Of a DNA stretch of 64,000 bases, positions 24,511-32,675 are shown in pieces; within the stretch, counting starts at the first letter, position 1; each line of letters opens with the position of its first letter. A program made the position numbers and the translations under genes. The notes beneath the pieces are model-generated. The model saw nothing but the letters and a program-made list of their open reading frames with translations. It was not told where the DNA came from and did no database searches. The stretch is from Candidatus Eisenbacteria bacterium (lineage in GTDB: Bacteria; Eisenbacteria; RBG-16-71-46; SZUA-252). The stretch is from positions 55,303-119,302 of the forward strand of contig VBOZ01000009.1 in the NCBI GenBank assembly GCA_005893305.1. The letters are read 5' to 3'.

Positions 24511-25605
24511 GTGCCCGCGACTGCATCCGGAGTTCTCGAAGTAATCAATCGGAGTGGCGGCTACCTCCGCGACCCGGCCCGTTCTTTCGAGCCTGGGCCG
24601 GCGGATGCATTTGTCCCCGACCTGATCATCAAACGCTTCGCCCTGCCGGCCGGCGCCCTGGTTTCCGGCCCCGTCCAACCGGGAAAGCAGGGCCCTCGCC
24701 TCGAAGACGTGGAGTCGATTTGTGGACTCTCGCCCGAGGCGTATCGCCAGCGCACGCCGTTCGCCGATCTCGTGGCCACGAACCCCGACCGGCGCTTCCG
24801 CCTGGGCGGAGGTGGAAACGTCTCGATGCGGATCGTGGATATGATCGCGCCGATCGGCCGCGGAACACGTGGACTCATCGTGTCGCCGCCCAAAGCCGGG
24901 AAGACGCAGCTGCTCGAGGACCTCACGATCGCGATCCACGCGGACGCGCCCGAGAATCGCGTCGTGGTCCTGCTCATCGACGAGCGGCCCGAAGAGGTGA
25001 CGCATTTCCGGCGCAGGGTTCCGGCGACGGTGTTGGCCAGCAGCAGCGATCAATCCCTGTCCGACCACGTCCGCGTCGCGAACATGTGCATGGCCCAGGT
25101 GCGGTGCGAGCTCGAGTGCGGCCATGACCTGGTGGTGCTCGTGGACAGCATTACCCGCATGGGCCGGGCATTCAACTCGCATGGAACCGATTCGGGCCGA
25201 ACCATGAGCGGCGGATTGGACTCCCGCGCGCTGGAAATCCCGCGTAAATTTTTCGGGATGGCGCGGAAAGTCGAGAACGGCGGATCGGTCACCGTCTTGG
25301 CGACGGCGCTGGTCGAAACCGGGTCGCGGATGGATGACATGATCTTCGAGGAGTTCAAGGGAACCGGGAACAGCGAGATCGTGCTGGATCGATCGTTGGC
25401 GGATCAGCGGGTGTTCCCGGCGATCAATATCGCCAAGACCGGCACTCGTCGCGACGAGCTTCTCTATTCCAAGGAGGAGAACGCCGCGATCAATCGCCTG
25501 CGCCGCCGGCTGCTGGACATGCCGCCGAGGCAAGCCATCCAAGACTTGCTGAAGGCGCTGGAGCGGTGGCCGACGAACGAGGAGCTACTGCAGCACATCG
25601 AATGA
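24511..25605 (+). CDS. rho: Transcription termination factor Rho, lacking the N-terminal helical domain, 364 aa
   Basis: The protein starts directly in the cold-shock-type RNA-binding domain ('GVLEVINRSGGYLRDP', 'VPDLIIKRFALPAGALVSGP'). Then comes the RecA-type ATPase: 'APIGRGTRGLIVSPPKAGKT' with Walker A at about 125-132, Walker B 'VVVLLIDERPEEVTHFRR', 'LVDSITRMGRAFN', 'GTDSGRTMSGGLDSRALE' and 'ETGSRMDDMIFEEFKGTGNS'. Catalytic and R-loop segments are intact. Typical Rho is about 420 residues; the N-terminal three-helix bundle (about 45 residues) is missing. The start is GTG 24511 without a clear Shine-Dalgarno. Divergence at conserved positions (for example RMGRAFN where most have RLARAYN) leaves open that this is a second Rho copy. 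Confidence 0.9.
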   Translation: MPATASGVLEVINRSGGYLRDPARSFEPGPADAFVPDLIIKRFALPAGALVSGPVQPGKQGPRLEDVESICGLSPEAYRQRTPFADLVATNPDRRFRLGGGGNVSMRIVDMIAPIGRGTRGLIVSPPKAGKTQLLEDLTIAIHADAPENRVVVLLIDERPEEVTHFRRRVPATVLASSSDQSLSDHVRVANMCMAQVRCELECGHDLVVLVDSITRMGRAFNSHGTDSGRTMSGGLDSRALEIPRKFFGMARKVENGGSVTVLATALVETGSRMDDMIFEEFKGTGNSEIVLDRSLADQRVFPAINIAKTGTRRDELLYSKEENAAINRLRRRLLDMPPRQAIQDLLKALERWPTNEELLQHIE

Positions 25606-25610
25606 GCGCG

Positions 25611-25631
25611 GGCCCCTGCGCCGCCGGGGCC
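25611..25631. terminator. Hairpin between convergent rho and exonuclease genes
   Basis: GGCCCC (25611-25616) and GGGGCC (25626-25631) pair across a 9-base loop just after the rho stop and 8 bases from the stop of the convergent gene. No T tract directly follows, so it is a weak candidate. Confidence 0.4.
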
Positions 25632-25638
25632 GTCTCGG

Positions 25639-26502
25639 TTACCCGCTTTTGGCGATGGCTTCGGCGCGGGCGAATAGCTTTGGCCGGCCCCATTCCGACG
25701 CGAGCGCTTCGAAGCCCGGCTTGGGCCCGCGATACTGCAAGTCGTCCACCTTCACAACGGGCTGGTCCGTCCGGAGCGTCGCGAGCGTCCGGAAAAGGAA
25801 GGCATCGTCCCGCCGCTCGCGAAGGGTTTCGGCAAGCCGCTCCGCGCCGCGCATCGTCACCTTCCAGTCGGCGGCCGACGCGGGAATCTTCTCGAGGCGC
25901 TGATACTTCGCGAGGACCCCGGAAGCAGCCTTGGGTCCCCAGCCCGGCAGCCCGGGATAACCGTCGGCGCTATCGCCCACGAGGGCGAGATAGTCGGGGA
26001 TGGAGGCCGGTGGCACGCCGAATTTCTCCATGACGCCGCTCTCGTTCCGGACCTCGCCGGTTCGCCGGTCGAGCTGCACGACCCGATTGCCGCGAACGGA
26101 TTGCGCGAGGTCCTTGTCCGGCGTGCAGAGGAACACCTGCTTGACCCGCGTGTCTGCCGCGGCAGCGGCGGCGGCCGCGGCGAGGGCGTCGTCCGCCTCC
26201 ACCTCCACCATGGGCCACACCACGACTCCGAGCGCCGCGAGGGCGGCTTCCAGCGGCTCGAACTGCGCCCAGAGCAAGGGGTCGATGCCCTCTCCGGTCT
26301 TGTACCCCGCGTAGAGGCCGTTCCGGAAGGACTCGATGACGTGATCGGTAGCGACGCCGACGTGCGTCGCGCCTCCTTCGAGCATTCCGATGATGGATTG
26401 CACGACACCGATCACGGCGGCGGGCTCGCTCTTCCTCGCGTCCGGGCCGCCGTAGAAATGCCGAAAGAGCTCGTACGTGCCGTCGACCAAGTGGACGCGC
26501 AT
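25639..26502 (-). CDS. 5'-3' exonuclease / flap endonuclease domain protein (Pol I N-terminal type), 287 aa
   Basis: It opens 'MRVHLVDGTYELFRHFYGG', with the first metal-binding Asp in 'VDGTYELFR'. It continues with 'ATHVGVATDHVIESFRNGLY', 'VEVEADDALAAAAAAAAADT', 'FLCTPDKDLAQSV' and the helix-hairpin-helix DNA-binding stretch 'LVGDSADGYPGLPGWGPKAA'. These are the acidic clusters of the FEN/Pol I 5'-nuclease family. At 287 residues it is a stand-alone nuclease, not attached to a polymerase. The role would be RNA primer or flap removal. An Ala9 run at about residue 110 looks like a helix extension and is unusual. Confidence 0.88.
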   Translation of the reverse strand: MRVHLVDGTYELFRHFYGGPDARKSEPAAVIGVVQSIIGMLEGGATHVGVATDHVIESFRNGLYAGYKTGEGIDPLLWAQFEPLEAALAALGVVVWPMVEVEADDALAAAAAAAAADTRVKQVFLCTPDKDLAQSVRGNRVVQLDRRTGEVRNESGVMEKFGVPPASIPDYLALVGDSADGYPGLPGWGPKAASGVLAKYQRLEKIPASAADWKVTMRGAERLAETLRERRDDAFLFRTLATLRTDQPVVKVDDLQYRGPKPGFEALASEWGRPKLFARAEAIAKSG

Positions 26503-26606
26503 GGCGGAAGATCATAGACGAAAATGCGCCGGCGCCGGGAATTGGCCCCGGCAACCGGCGCTCGTGCCGAGCAAGGCGCCCGGCATTGCTCTGCTTGTTC
26601 GCCTAC

Positions 26607-27125
26607 TTATCTATCGTGCTTGCCGTGGTGCCGCTCGTCGCGGCGAGCATCTCTCCGGTCCTCGCGGCGGTCTTCGCGCCGATCCTCGCGACGATCGTGG
26701 CGGTATTCATGGATCGCCTCGCGCCGCTCGGACTTGTAGTGGCCGTACGCGTGTCCCGGGGGCCAATCTCTCCAATGCCGGCGGTACCGGACCGGAACCG
26801 TGTAGACCGCCCTGGGCACATTCGAGTACTGGATGAAGAAAAATGGGCCGTTGTACGATCGCGCGCGATACCAGTTCACGCCGTCGCAGTAGTACCAGCG
26901 GCTCCCATAGCGATAGAGATCGTGGTCATAGTCGCGGACGTAGTAGACCCGGCTGTCCGGGACCACAACGACGTCCGGCTCGCGATGGAACACGATGTCG
27001 GTGCCGGGATATCGATCGCCGACGTGCAACTGGACGTCGACGCTCGTCCCCGCGCGGGCCGGCGCGACGGCCGCGAGCGAGCACGCGGCGACGAGCCCGG
27101 CGATGCAAATGGGCAAGCGTTTCAT
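26607..27125 (-). CDS. Exported Tyr/Trp-rich protein with charged RRED-repeat tail, 172 aa
   Basis: A signal peptide (MKRLPICIAGLVAACSLAAV...ARA) precedes a domain of about 100 residues rich in aromatics ('DSRVYYVRDYDHDLYRYG', 'WYYCDGVNWYRARSYNGPFF'). The tail is very polar, with four near-repeats of RRED/RRDA and then His-rich 'DERHHGKHDR'. The aromatic motif Y-x-Y-G-x-x-W-Y-x-x-x-G-x-W-Y is common in small exported proteins of unknown function. The His/Asp/Glu-rich tail could bind metal ions (inference). ATG 27125 follows GGGAGGAACCC. It is divergent from the TonB receptor gene. Confidence 0.72.
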   Translation of the reverse strand: MKRLPICIAGLVAACSLAAVAPARAGTSVDVQLHVGDRYPGTDIVFHREPDVVVVPDSRVYYVRDYDHDLYRYGSRWYYCDGVNWYRARSYNGPFFFIQYSNVPRAVYTVPVRYRRHWRDWPPGHAYGHYKSERREAIHEYRHDRREDRREDRREDRRDARRDERHHGKHDR

Positions 27126-27432
27126 GGGTTCCTCCCTGGTTGGTTTCATGTCGATTTTGGACCCCCTGCCACCTTCCCAAATACGCAACACGCGTGCCAG
27201 CACGTCCAGCTGGAATCGAGCCGTTAAGTTATTGCCAATGTGTTTGTTATAGAGCGACCCGCTCCCCACCGGCGTGCCATCAGTGCGGTTCGCTGTCCCC
27301 ACCTGTGGCGGACCGGCACCTTTCAGATCGCGGCCGTATGAAACTCACGCGGCCCGGCTGCCCCACTGGATGTACTCTGGCGCTGTCAGGGCTACCGTCG
27401 TCCTCAGCCAACACCGCTCATCGCAGGGGGGC
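27126..27432. other. Divergent intergenic region
   Basis: About 307 bases between two divergent genes. It contains a locally AT-rich stretch (about 27220-27250, with TTATTGCCAATG and TTTGTTATAGAG) where promoters for one or both genes probably lie. I could not place -35/-10 elements with correct spacing, and saw no recognisable riboswitch core. Confidence 0.4.
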
Positions 27433-30201
27433 ATGATGAAGCTCGTGTGGTGCATTGCAGGAATCGTCCTTTGGGTCTCGATGCCGTTCGCGGCTCCCAT
27501 CGCATCGGCACAGTCGGCGACGATCACCGGTACGATCGCCGACAGCACCGGTGAAGCGCTTCCGTCCGCGGTGATCCGCGTCGACGACACCTCCCTCAGG
27601 GCCACGAGCGGCGCCTCCGGTTTCTACCGGATCGAGGGAGTCCCCGCGGGGACGCACACGCTGCGCGCGGTCCTGATCGGATACAAGCCCGCGAGTCGTG
27701 AGGTCACCGTCGGCCCGGGCGAAACCGTGACCGCGGACTTCGCCCTTTCGCGCGCGCCCATCCTCATCCCGGCGACCGAGGTCGTGGTCGGATCGCGCGC
27801 CCCGCACACGGCCGCGGATGAGCTGGCGGTGCCTGTCGACGTCTACAATTCGGAAGAGATCGTGAAGCAGGGCGCGAGCGAGACGACTCAAATCCTACAG
27901 TCCCTGTCGCCGTCGATCAACTTCCCCCGCCAGAGCGTCACCGATGCGACCGACGTGGTGCGGCCGTTCACGCTGCGGGGCTTGAGCCCGGATCATACGC
28001 TGGTCCTGATCAACGGCTCGCGGAGGCACCAGACCGCTCTCGTGAACACGTTCGCCTACGGCACCGGCGCGGGGTCGAGTGGCGTCGACATGAACGCGAT
28101 CCCGGCGAGCGCCATCGACCGGATCGAGGTCCTGCGGGACGGGGCGTCCGCCCAGTACGGCTCCGACGCCATCGCGGGCGTCGTGAACGTGGTCACGAGG
28201 AAAGGGCAATTCACGCCCTTCGTGAACGTGGCCGCGGGGCGATACACGCCGAAGGATTACCCGGATGACGGGACGACGGTGGACGTAAACGGCGGGTGGG
28301 GTCTGGCCCTCGGGTCCGGCTCGCTCGCACTCTTCGGAGAATTTCTCGACCGGCAGCCTACCAATCGCGCCTGGGCGGACCGCTTTGACACGAGCGGGAA
28401 CGGCCTCGCCGATTCCGTCAACAGCGACGGGCAGGTCGTCATCAAGCGAAACCCCGTTCCCCAGCCAAACTATCACTGGGGAGACGGCCTCGAGAAAGAC
28501 GTGCTCACCTACGGCGACCTTCTCTTGCCGCTGAATGGCGTTGCCTCGAGCCAGTTCTACGCCCACGGGGGGTACAGCTTCCGCAAGGGGACGGGTGACG
28601 GGTACAGGCGCTACGCCGACAGCGATCGGAACTGGCCCCAGATTTATCCGCTGGGCTATCTGCCGGAATTCGATCCGAACGTGAGGGACTACTCCGCCGT
28701 GACCGGAATCCGGGCTCGACCCGCGGGTTGGGCTGTCGATGCGGGCGCCTCGTTCGGGCACAACGATTTCGAGTACAACTTGCGTAACACCCTCAACGTA
28801 TCCCTTGGACCGTGCCTCGACGCACCGTGCGCACCGGGAGCGGACAGCATCCTGGGCACCGCGGACGACCCGGGCATCCCGAACAAGACTTCATTCTTCG
28901 CCGGGCGATTGAAGCGTGACGAAACCATAGGGTCCGTAAACGCATCCCGCGCCATCAACATTGGACTCCCTTCCGCGCTCAACGTCGCTGTCGGCGCCGC
29001 CTATCGCCACGAGAAGTACCAAATCCAACGCGGAGAGTTCGCGTCCTATGTCGACGGCGGGGACACCACGCAATTCGGCGGGGACGCGCCTGGGGGCTCG
29101 CAGGTCTTTCCGGGTTTCGCGCCCTCCGACGAGGCGAAGGCGAGTCGAAATAACGTCGGCGTCTACACGGACCTCGAAACCAACCTCACGCCCAAACTCC
29201 TCGCGAACGCCGCGGGGCGGTTCGAGAACTACAGCGACTTCGGCTCGGTGGTCACCGGAAAGCTGGCAGCGCGCCTTCAGCCCTCGGAACGAATCACGCT
29301 TCGCGCGGCGGCCAGCACCGGATTTCGAGCGCCCGGCCTCGGCCAGATTCACTTCAGCAAGGTCGTGACCAATTTCATCGGCGGCGTCCCCGAGGAGATC
29401 GGGATCTTCCCGGTCGATCACCCCGCCTCGCGCCTGCTCGGCTCCAAACCGCTCAAGGAGGAGACCTCGGTGAACCTGAGCGCGGGCCTCGCCGTGAGCC
29501 CGCGTAACAACCTCACGATCACAGCCGACTATTTCAATATCAAGATCAACGACCGGATTCTGCTCGGAGCCACATTCGACGACGACTCGACGCTCGCGAT
29601 CCTGGGGCGCGGCGGTTACTCCGGTATCGCCGGCGTCCAGTATTTTACGAACGGCCTGGACACCCGCACCCAAGGCGTCGACGTGAACGCCGATCTCCAC
29701 CTCCCCCTAGGCGGGACCAAGAAGCTCGGGATCGCGGCCGGCGCCAACTACACGAAGAACAAGATCACCCGCGTCGATCCGCTTCCCGCCGTTCTCGCGA
29801 ATTCGGCGGAAACCGGGCTGCTGGACGTTGTGACGCGTGTCGCGATCGAAGAGGAGCGGCCGGACTGGAGAGGAACGCTGACGGCCGACTTCTCGGACGG
29901 AGAGTTTCATGCGCTCGGACGGGGCTCCTACTACGGCCGCTTCGCCTCGGCGCAGCCAGGCTATTGCGACGATTGTCGCGAGACGTACGGAGCCAAGACG
30001 CTTGTCGACGCGGAGGTGGGATACAAATTCAGCTCGATGGATCTCTCGATCGGAGCGCGCAACCTCTTCGACACGTATCCGGACCATCCCCTGGACGACG
30101 CCAACAACAATGGCGGCACGTTCCCGTGGGCGGCGGCCTCGCCCTTCGGATACAACGGCCGCTACGTCTACGTTCGATCCGCGATCCCGTTGACGCGGTA
30201 G
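27433..30201 (+). CDS. TonB-dependent receptor with N-terminal carboxypeptidase-like domain, 922 aa
   Basis: A signal peptide (ending 'APIASA|QS') is followed by a carboxypeptidase regulatory-like domain ('ATITGTIADSTGEALPSAVI', 'GFYRIEGVPAGTHTLRAVLI'). The plug follows ('VYNSEEIVKQGASETTQILQ', 'PFTLRGLSPDHTLVLINGSR', 'EVLRDGASAQYGSDAIAGVV'), then a 22-strand-type barrel ending in 'GRYVYVRSAIPLTR'. It would import a large substrate with TonB-ExbBD energy. 'SLGPCLDAPCAPGADSILGT' is a Cys-containing loop. The substrate is unknown, with no neighbouring SusD or siderophore gene. ATG 27433 follows a G-rich ribosome-binding site. Confidence 0.93.
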   Translation: MMKLVWCIAGIVLWVSMPFAAPIASAQSATITGTIADSTGEALPSAVIRVDDTSLRATSGASGFYRIEGVPAGTHTLRAVLIGYKPASREVTVGPGETVTADFALSRAPILIPATEVVVGSRAPHTAADELAVPVDVYNSEEIVKQGASETTQILQSLSPSINFPRQSVTDATDVVRPFTLRGLSPDHTLVLINGSRRHQTALVNTFAYGTGAGSSGVDMNAIPASAIDRIEVLRDGASAQYGSDAIAGVVNVVTRKGQFTPFVNVAAGRYTPKDYPDDGTTVDVNGGWGLALGSGSLALFGEFLDRQPTNRAWADRFDTSGNGLADSVNSDGQVVIKRNPVPQPNYHWGDGLEKDVLTYGDLLLPLNGVASSQFYAHGGYSFRKGTGDGYRRYADSDRNWPQIYPLGYLPEFDPNVRDYSAVTGIRARPAGWAVDAGASFGHNDFEYNLRNTLNVSLGPCLDAPCAPGADSILGTADDPGIPNKTSFFAGRLKRDETIGSVNASRAINIGLPSALNVAVGAAYRHEKYQIQRGEFASYVDGGDTTQFGGDAPGGSQVFPGFAPSDEAKASRNNVGVYTDLETNLTPKLLANAAGRFENYSDFGSVVTGKLAARLQPSERITLRAAASTGFRAPGLGQIHFSKVVTNFIGGVPEEIGIFPVDHPASRLLGSKPLKEETSVNLSAGLAVSPRNNLTITADYFNIKINDRILLGATFDDDSTLAILGRGGYSGIAGVQYFTNGLDTRTQGVDVNADLHLPLGGTKKLGIAAGANYTKNKITRVDPLPAVLANSAETGLLDVVTRVAIEEERPDWRGTLTADFSDGEFHALGRGSYYGRFASAQPGYCDDCRETYGAKTLVDAEVGYKFSSMDLSIGARNLFDTYPDHPLDDANNNGGTFPWAAASPFGYNGRYVYVRSAIPLTR

Positions 30202-30700
30202 ACGGCGCGTTCTCCGGCGGTCACTGACCCAGCTATGTGATGCTCCGTCTGACGGCGTGATCTTTCGACACCCGACGCGGAGACAATTTCTCTGAATCGC
30301 CGCACCGCGGCCGGCGCGAACCCCGCGGGAGCGACCCGAGTTCCCGATCATTTTCGTACGTGCGCGACCCTGCTCGCGCGATCGCTCGCGCTTCGAGGAT
30401 GATCGCGTTTCCTTCCAGTAGGAATCCGGAAACGTGCGGACGCGGACGCGTGCGTCGTCGCGACGGATCGATCATTCGCGTACACTCTTCATCGCCGCAT
30501 CACACCCACCGCTTCGCCGGGCGCTAATCCTTCCACATATATACGCGAACGTTTTTCCGCGCGGCACGACGTTTGCAAAGTCCACGCCCCGGAACTCGCG
30601 GGCTCCGATCTCGCGGACTCACGAGGTTCCGATCGACGAAAGGCCGCTGAACCCGGCGTAATCATTCGATCGAGAAGATCGGTTGGTTCAAGGAGGAACA
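30202..30700. other. Intergenic region upstream of the CHRD gene
   Basis: Nearly 500 bases without a convincing gene. Open frames here show no family-like sequence. Around 30534-30546 a short AT run (CACATATATACG) is the likeliest promoter region for the CHRD gene, but no consensus pair is clear. Confidence 0.35.
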
Positions 30701-31213
30701 ATGTCTCGAATCCGCAATCTCGGTTTGGTAGTTGCAACCTTGCTCTTGGTTGGTGTGCCGCTCATGGCTCATGCCGAAACGAAGGTGTTCAGGGCTCACT
30801 TAACCGGAGACCAAGTGGTGCCGGCGAGGGTGACCCAGGCCAACGGGCAGGCACACTTCGCGGTCAGCCAGGATCAGGCTCAGGTGGAGTTCCGCGTCAC
30901 CGTGACGAACATTGAGAACGTTGTTGCGGCTCACATCTTCCTCGGCGCGCCCGGAGAGAATGGGGCGATCGTCGCGACCCTCTACGGGCCCGTTGCGCCA
31001 GCCGGCGGCAAGAAGACCGGCGTTCTGGCAACGGGAACGATCACCGCTTCGAACCTCGTCGGCAGCCTTGCTGGCCGGCCGATGTCCGAGCTGATCGCCG
31101 CTATGAAGGCCGGCACCGCGTACGTGAGCGTTCTCACGGACGACGGCCAGGGAGCGCCGGATGAGAAGCCGGGCGATTTCTCGACCGGAGAGATCCGCGG
31201 TCAGATCCAGTAA
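30701..31213 (+). CDS. Exported CHRD-domain protein, 170 aa
   Basis: The signal peptide (about 25 residues, ending 'MAHA|ET') precedes a single CHRD domain: 'FRAHLTGDQVVPARVTQANG', 'VTNIENVVAAHIFLGAPGEN', 'GTAYVSVLTDDGQGAPDEKP', 'FSTGEIRGQI'. CHRD domains were first described in chordin; bacterial versions are exported beta-sandwiches of unknown function. ATG 30701 follows a perfect AAGGAGG. It is monocistronic, closed by a strong hairpin 76 bases downstream. Confidence 0.87.
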   Translation: MSRIRNLGLVVATLLLVGVPLMAHAETKVFRAHLTGDQVVPARVTQANGQAHFAVSQDQAQVEFRVTVTNIENVVAAHIFLGAPGENGAIVATLYGPVAPAGGKKTGVLATGTITASNLVGSLAGRPMSELIAAMKAGTAYVSVLTDDGQGAPDEKPGDFSTGEIRGQIQ

Positions 31214-31288
31214 GTAGGAGCGAGCTGAAGTTGCAGCGATCAGCAGCCAACTGAAGTAAGACAGATACTCTTCCGGGTTCGAAGGCCA

Positions 31289-31328
31289 CCCAGCTCCGGC
31301 GGCGTATGCCGTCGGGGCTGGGCTTTTG
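31289..31328 (+). terminator. Intrinsic terminator of the CHRD gene
   Basis: A 15-bp stem (31289-31303 with 31308-31322, two G-U pairs) has a GTAT loop and is followed directly by CTTTTG. It is the best terminator in this part of the window. Confidence 0.8.
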
Positions 31329-31334
31329 CTAGAT

Positions 31335-31389
31335 CCCGCAGGCCCACAAATGCTGCGGGGCGGTCACCAGAACTTCCGGTGACCGCCCC
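31335..31389. repeat. Two overlapping inverted repeats (mutually exclusive hairpins)
   Basis: GGGGCGGTCACC (31357-31368) pairs perfectly with GGTGACCGCCCC (31378-31389) across a 9-base loop. CCCGCAG (31335-31341) pairs with CTGCGGG (31353-31359), which shares bases 31357-31359 with the first. Only one hairpin can form at a time. No T tract follows on either strand. Confidence 0.6.
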
Positions 31390-31632
31390 ACCATGCGCCA
31401 CAGCCGACATCGTCGCCGGTTCGACCCGTTGCACGGTTCGTTCGCATAGCAGGACAATCCGTCTTCCCGTGTTTGCGTCGCCCCATGCGAGCGTGCCAGG
31501 GGTGGGTATGGCCTTAGTCATCCCCAACCCCTCGATGATGATAAATCGTCTTGGATTCCGGCGCCATCGGTGCGACTCGGATTCCCGAGTAAGAGAATCA
31601 CCTACTGGAGCGCTGCGGGGTCCCCCGCCTGG

Positions 31633-32664
31633 TCACTCCCCGTAGACGAGCAACACGAAGCTCCCCGGCAAGACAGGGCCCCGCGGATGGGGGCGCTCCG
31701 GCGTGGGCGCGGGCGGTGGACCGAAATTCGCGCTCACCAGGAGCACGCGGTGCGACTTCTCATCCAACGCCATGGTCCGCGCGCCGGGCTGGGTTGCCAC
31801 GTTTTCGAGGACGCGGATACTGTCCGGGCTCTCTTCCTGAACCACCGTCAGGCTACCCACGCCGTTTGAGCTGTATGCCCTCCGCGTCGCCGGATCGAAG
31901 CCCGCCGCGTCCACGCCGCGCCCGATCGGCAACGATGCGATCACCCGGCCGTTCTCCGAGTCCATGACGATCATCAGACTGTCGGCGCACACCGCGAACA
32001 GCCTGTGGCGCTCCCGGTCGATCGCGAGCCCTGTGGGCTCTGTGCCGGGCCAGAGGGGCCAGCGCGCGACCGGCTTCAGGGTACGGGTGTCCAGGACCTG
32101 GACGGCGGAGCTGTCCTCGAGGTTGACGAACAAGCGGCCCCGGCCGTCGGTCACGGCGAACTCGGGGCGTCCACCGAGGGGAACGGTGCCGACAACCTTG
32201 CCCTGTGCCGCATCGATCGCCGTGGCGTCGTCACTACCGACGTTCATGGTGAAGACACGGCCGGACGCCGAATCGTACGCGATGGCGTCCGGACGAATGC
32301 CGGTTACGACCCGGCCGATTTGCCTGAGCGTTCGGATGTCGAAAATCGTAGCGCTGGTGTCGCCTCCATTTGTGGTGAATCCGCGCCCCAGGTCATGGGC
32401 GATGGCGACGCCGTGCACGCCCGGCGTGTTGGGGATCTCGGCGATGAGCTTGTAGCTATCCGCATCGATCACCATGACCCGGTTGGACCGGGCGACGTAG
32501 AGTCTCCGGCCGTCCCCGTCGAGCGAGAGCAGATCCCACCCTCCTTCTCCCCCGAGGACGACCCTCTGGAGCAAGTGCGTGGCTGAGGCGGCCGCCGCCG
32601 GGCCAGAGAGCAGAGCGAGAGCAGCGATGATCGCGAATCGGGTGCGCCAAGCCGGAACCCGCAC
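31633..32664 (-). CDS. Exported YVTN-type beta-propeller protein, 343 aa
   Basis: A signal peptide ('FAIIAALALLSGPAAAASA') is followed by repeated propeller blades of about 42 residues: 'GDGRRLYVARSNRVMVIDAD', 'DSASGRVFTMNVGSDDATAI', 'DGRGRLFVNLEDSSAVQVLD', 'DRERHRLFAVCADSLMIVMD'. It is a YNCE/YVTN-like periplasmic propeller, often a binding or scaffold protein. GTG 32664 has AGGAGG six bases upstream; the frame remains open upstream, but that part lies antisense within the kinase gene's own codons. It begins 11 bases after the kinase stop, so the two form an operon. Confidence 0.82.
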   Translation of the reverse strand: MRVPAWRTRFAIIAALALLSGPAAAASATHLLQRVVLGGEGGWDLLSLDGDGRRLYVARSNRVMVIDADSYKLIAEIPNTPGVHGVAIAHDLGRGFTTNGGDTSATIFDIRTLRQIGRVVTGIRPDAIAYDSASGRVFTMNVGSDDATAIDAAQGKVVGTVPLGGRPEFAVTDGRGRLFVNLEDSSAVQVLDTRTLKPVARWPLWPGTEPTGLAIDRERHRLFAVCADSLMIVMDSENGRVIASLPIGRGVDAAGFDPATRRAYSSNGVGSLTVVQEESPDSIRVLENVATQPGARTMALDEKSHRVLLVSANFGPPPAPTPERPHPRGPVLPGSFVLLVYGE

Positions 32665-32675
32665 GAAATACCTCC

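Larger units (their letters stand above)
31214..31632. other. Intergenic region with hairpin cluster
   Basis: About 420 bases between convergent genes. It holds the terminator at 31289-31328, two overlapping inverted repeats at 31335-31389, and then about 240 bases without recognisable features. Confidence 0.5.

Noticed and set aside
26655-26700. DNA tandem repeat coding for RRED repeats
   Set aside because: It is explained by amino-acid repeats in the exported protein's tail and is too degenerate to list as a separate DNA repeat.
27126-27432. Possible cobalamin or other riboswitch upstream of the TonB receptor
   Set aside because: No B12 box or other conserved core could be recognised in the sequence.
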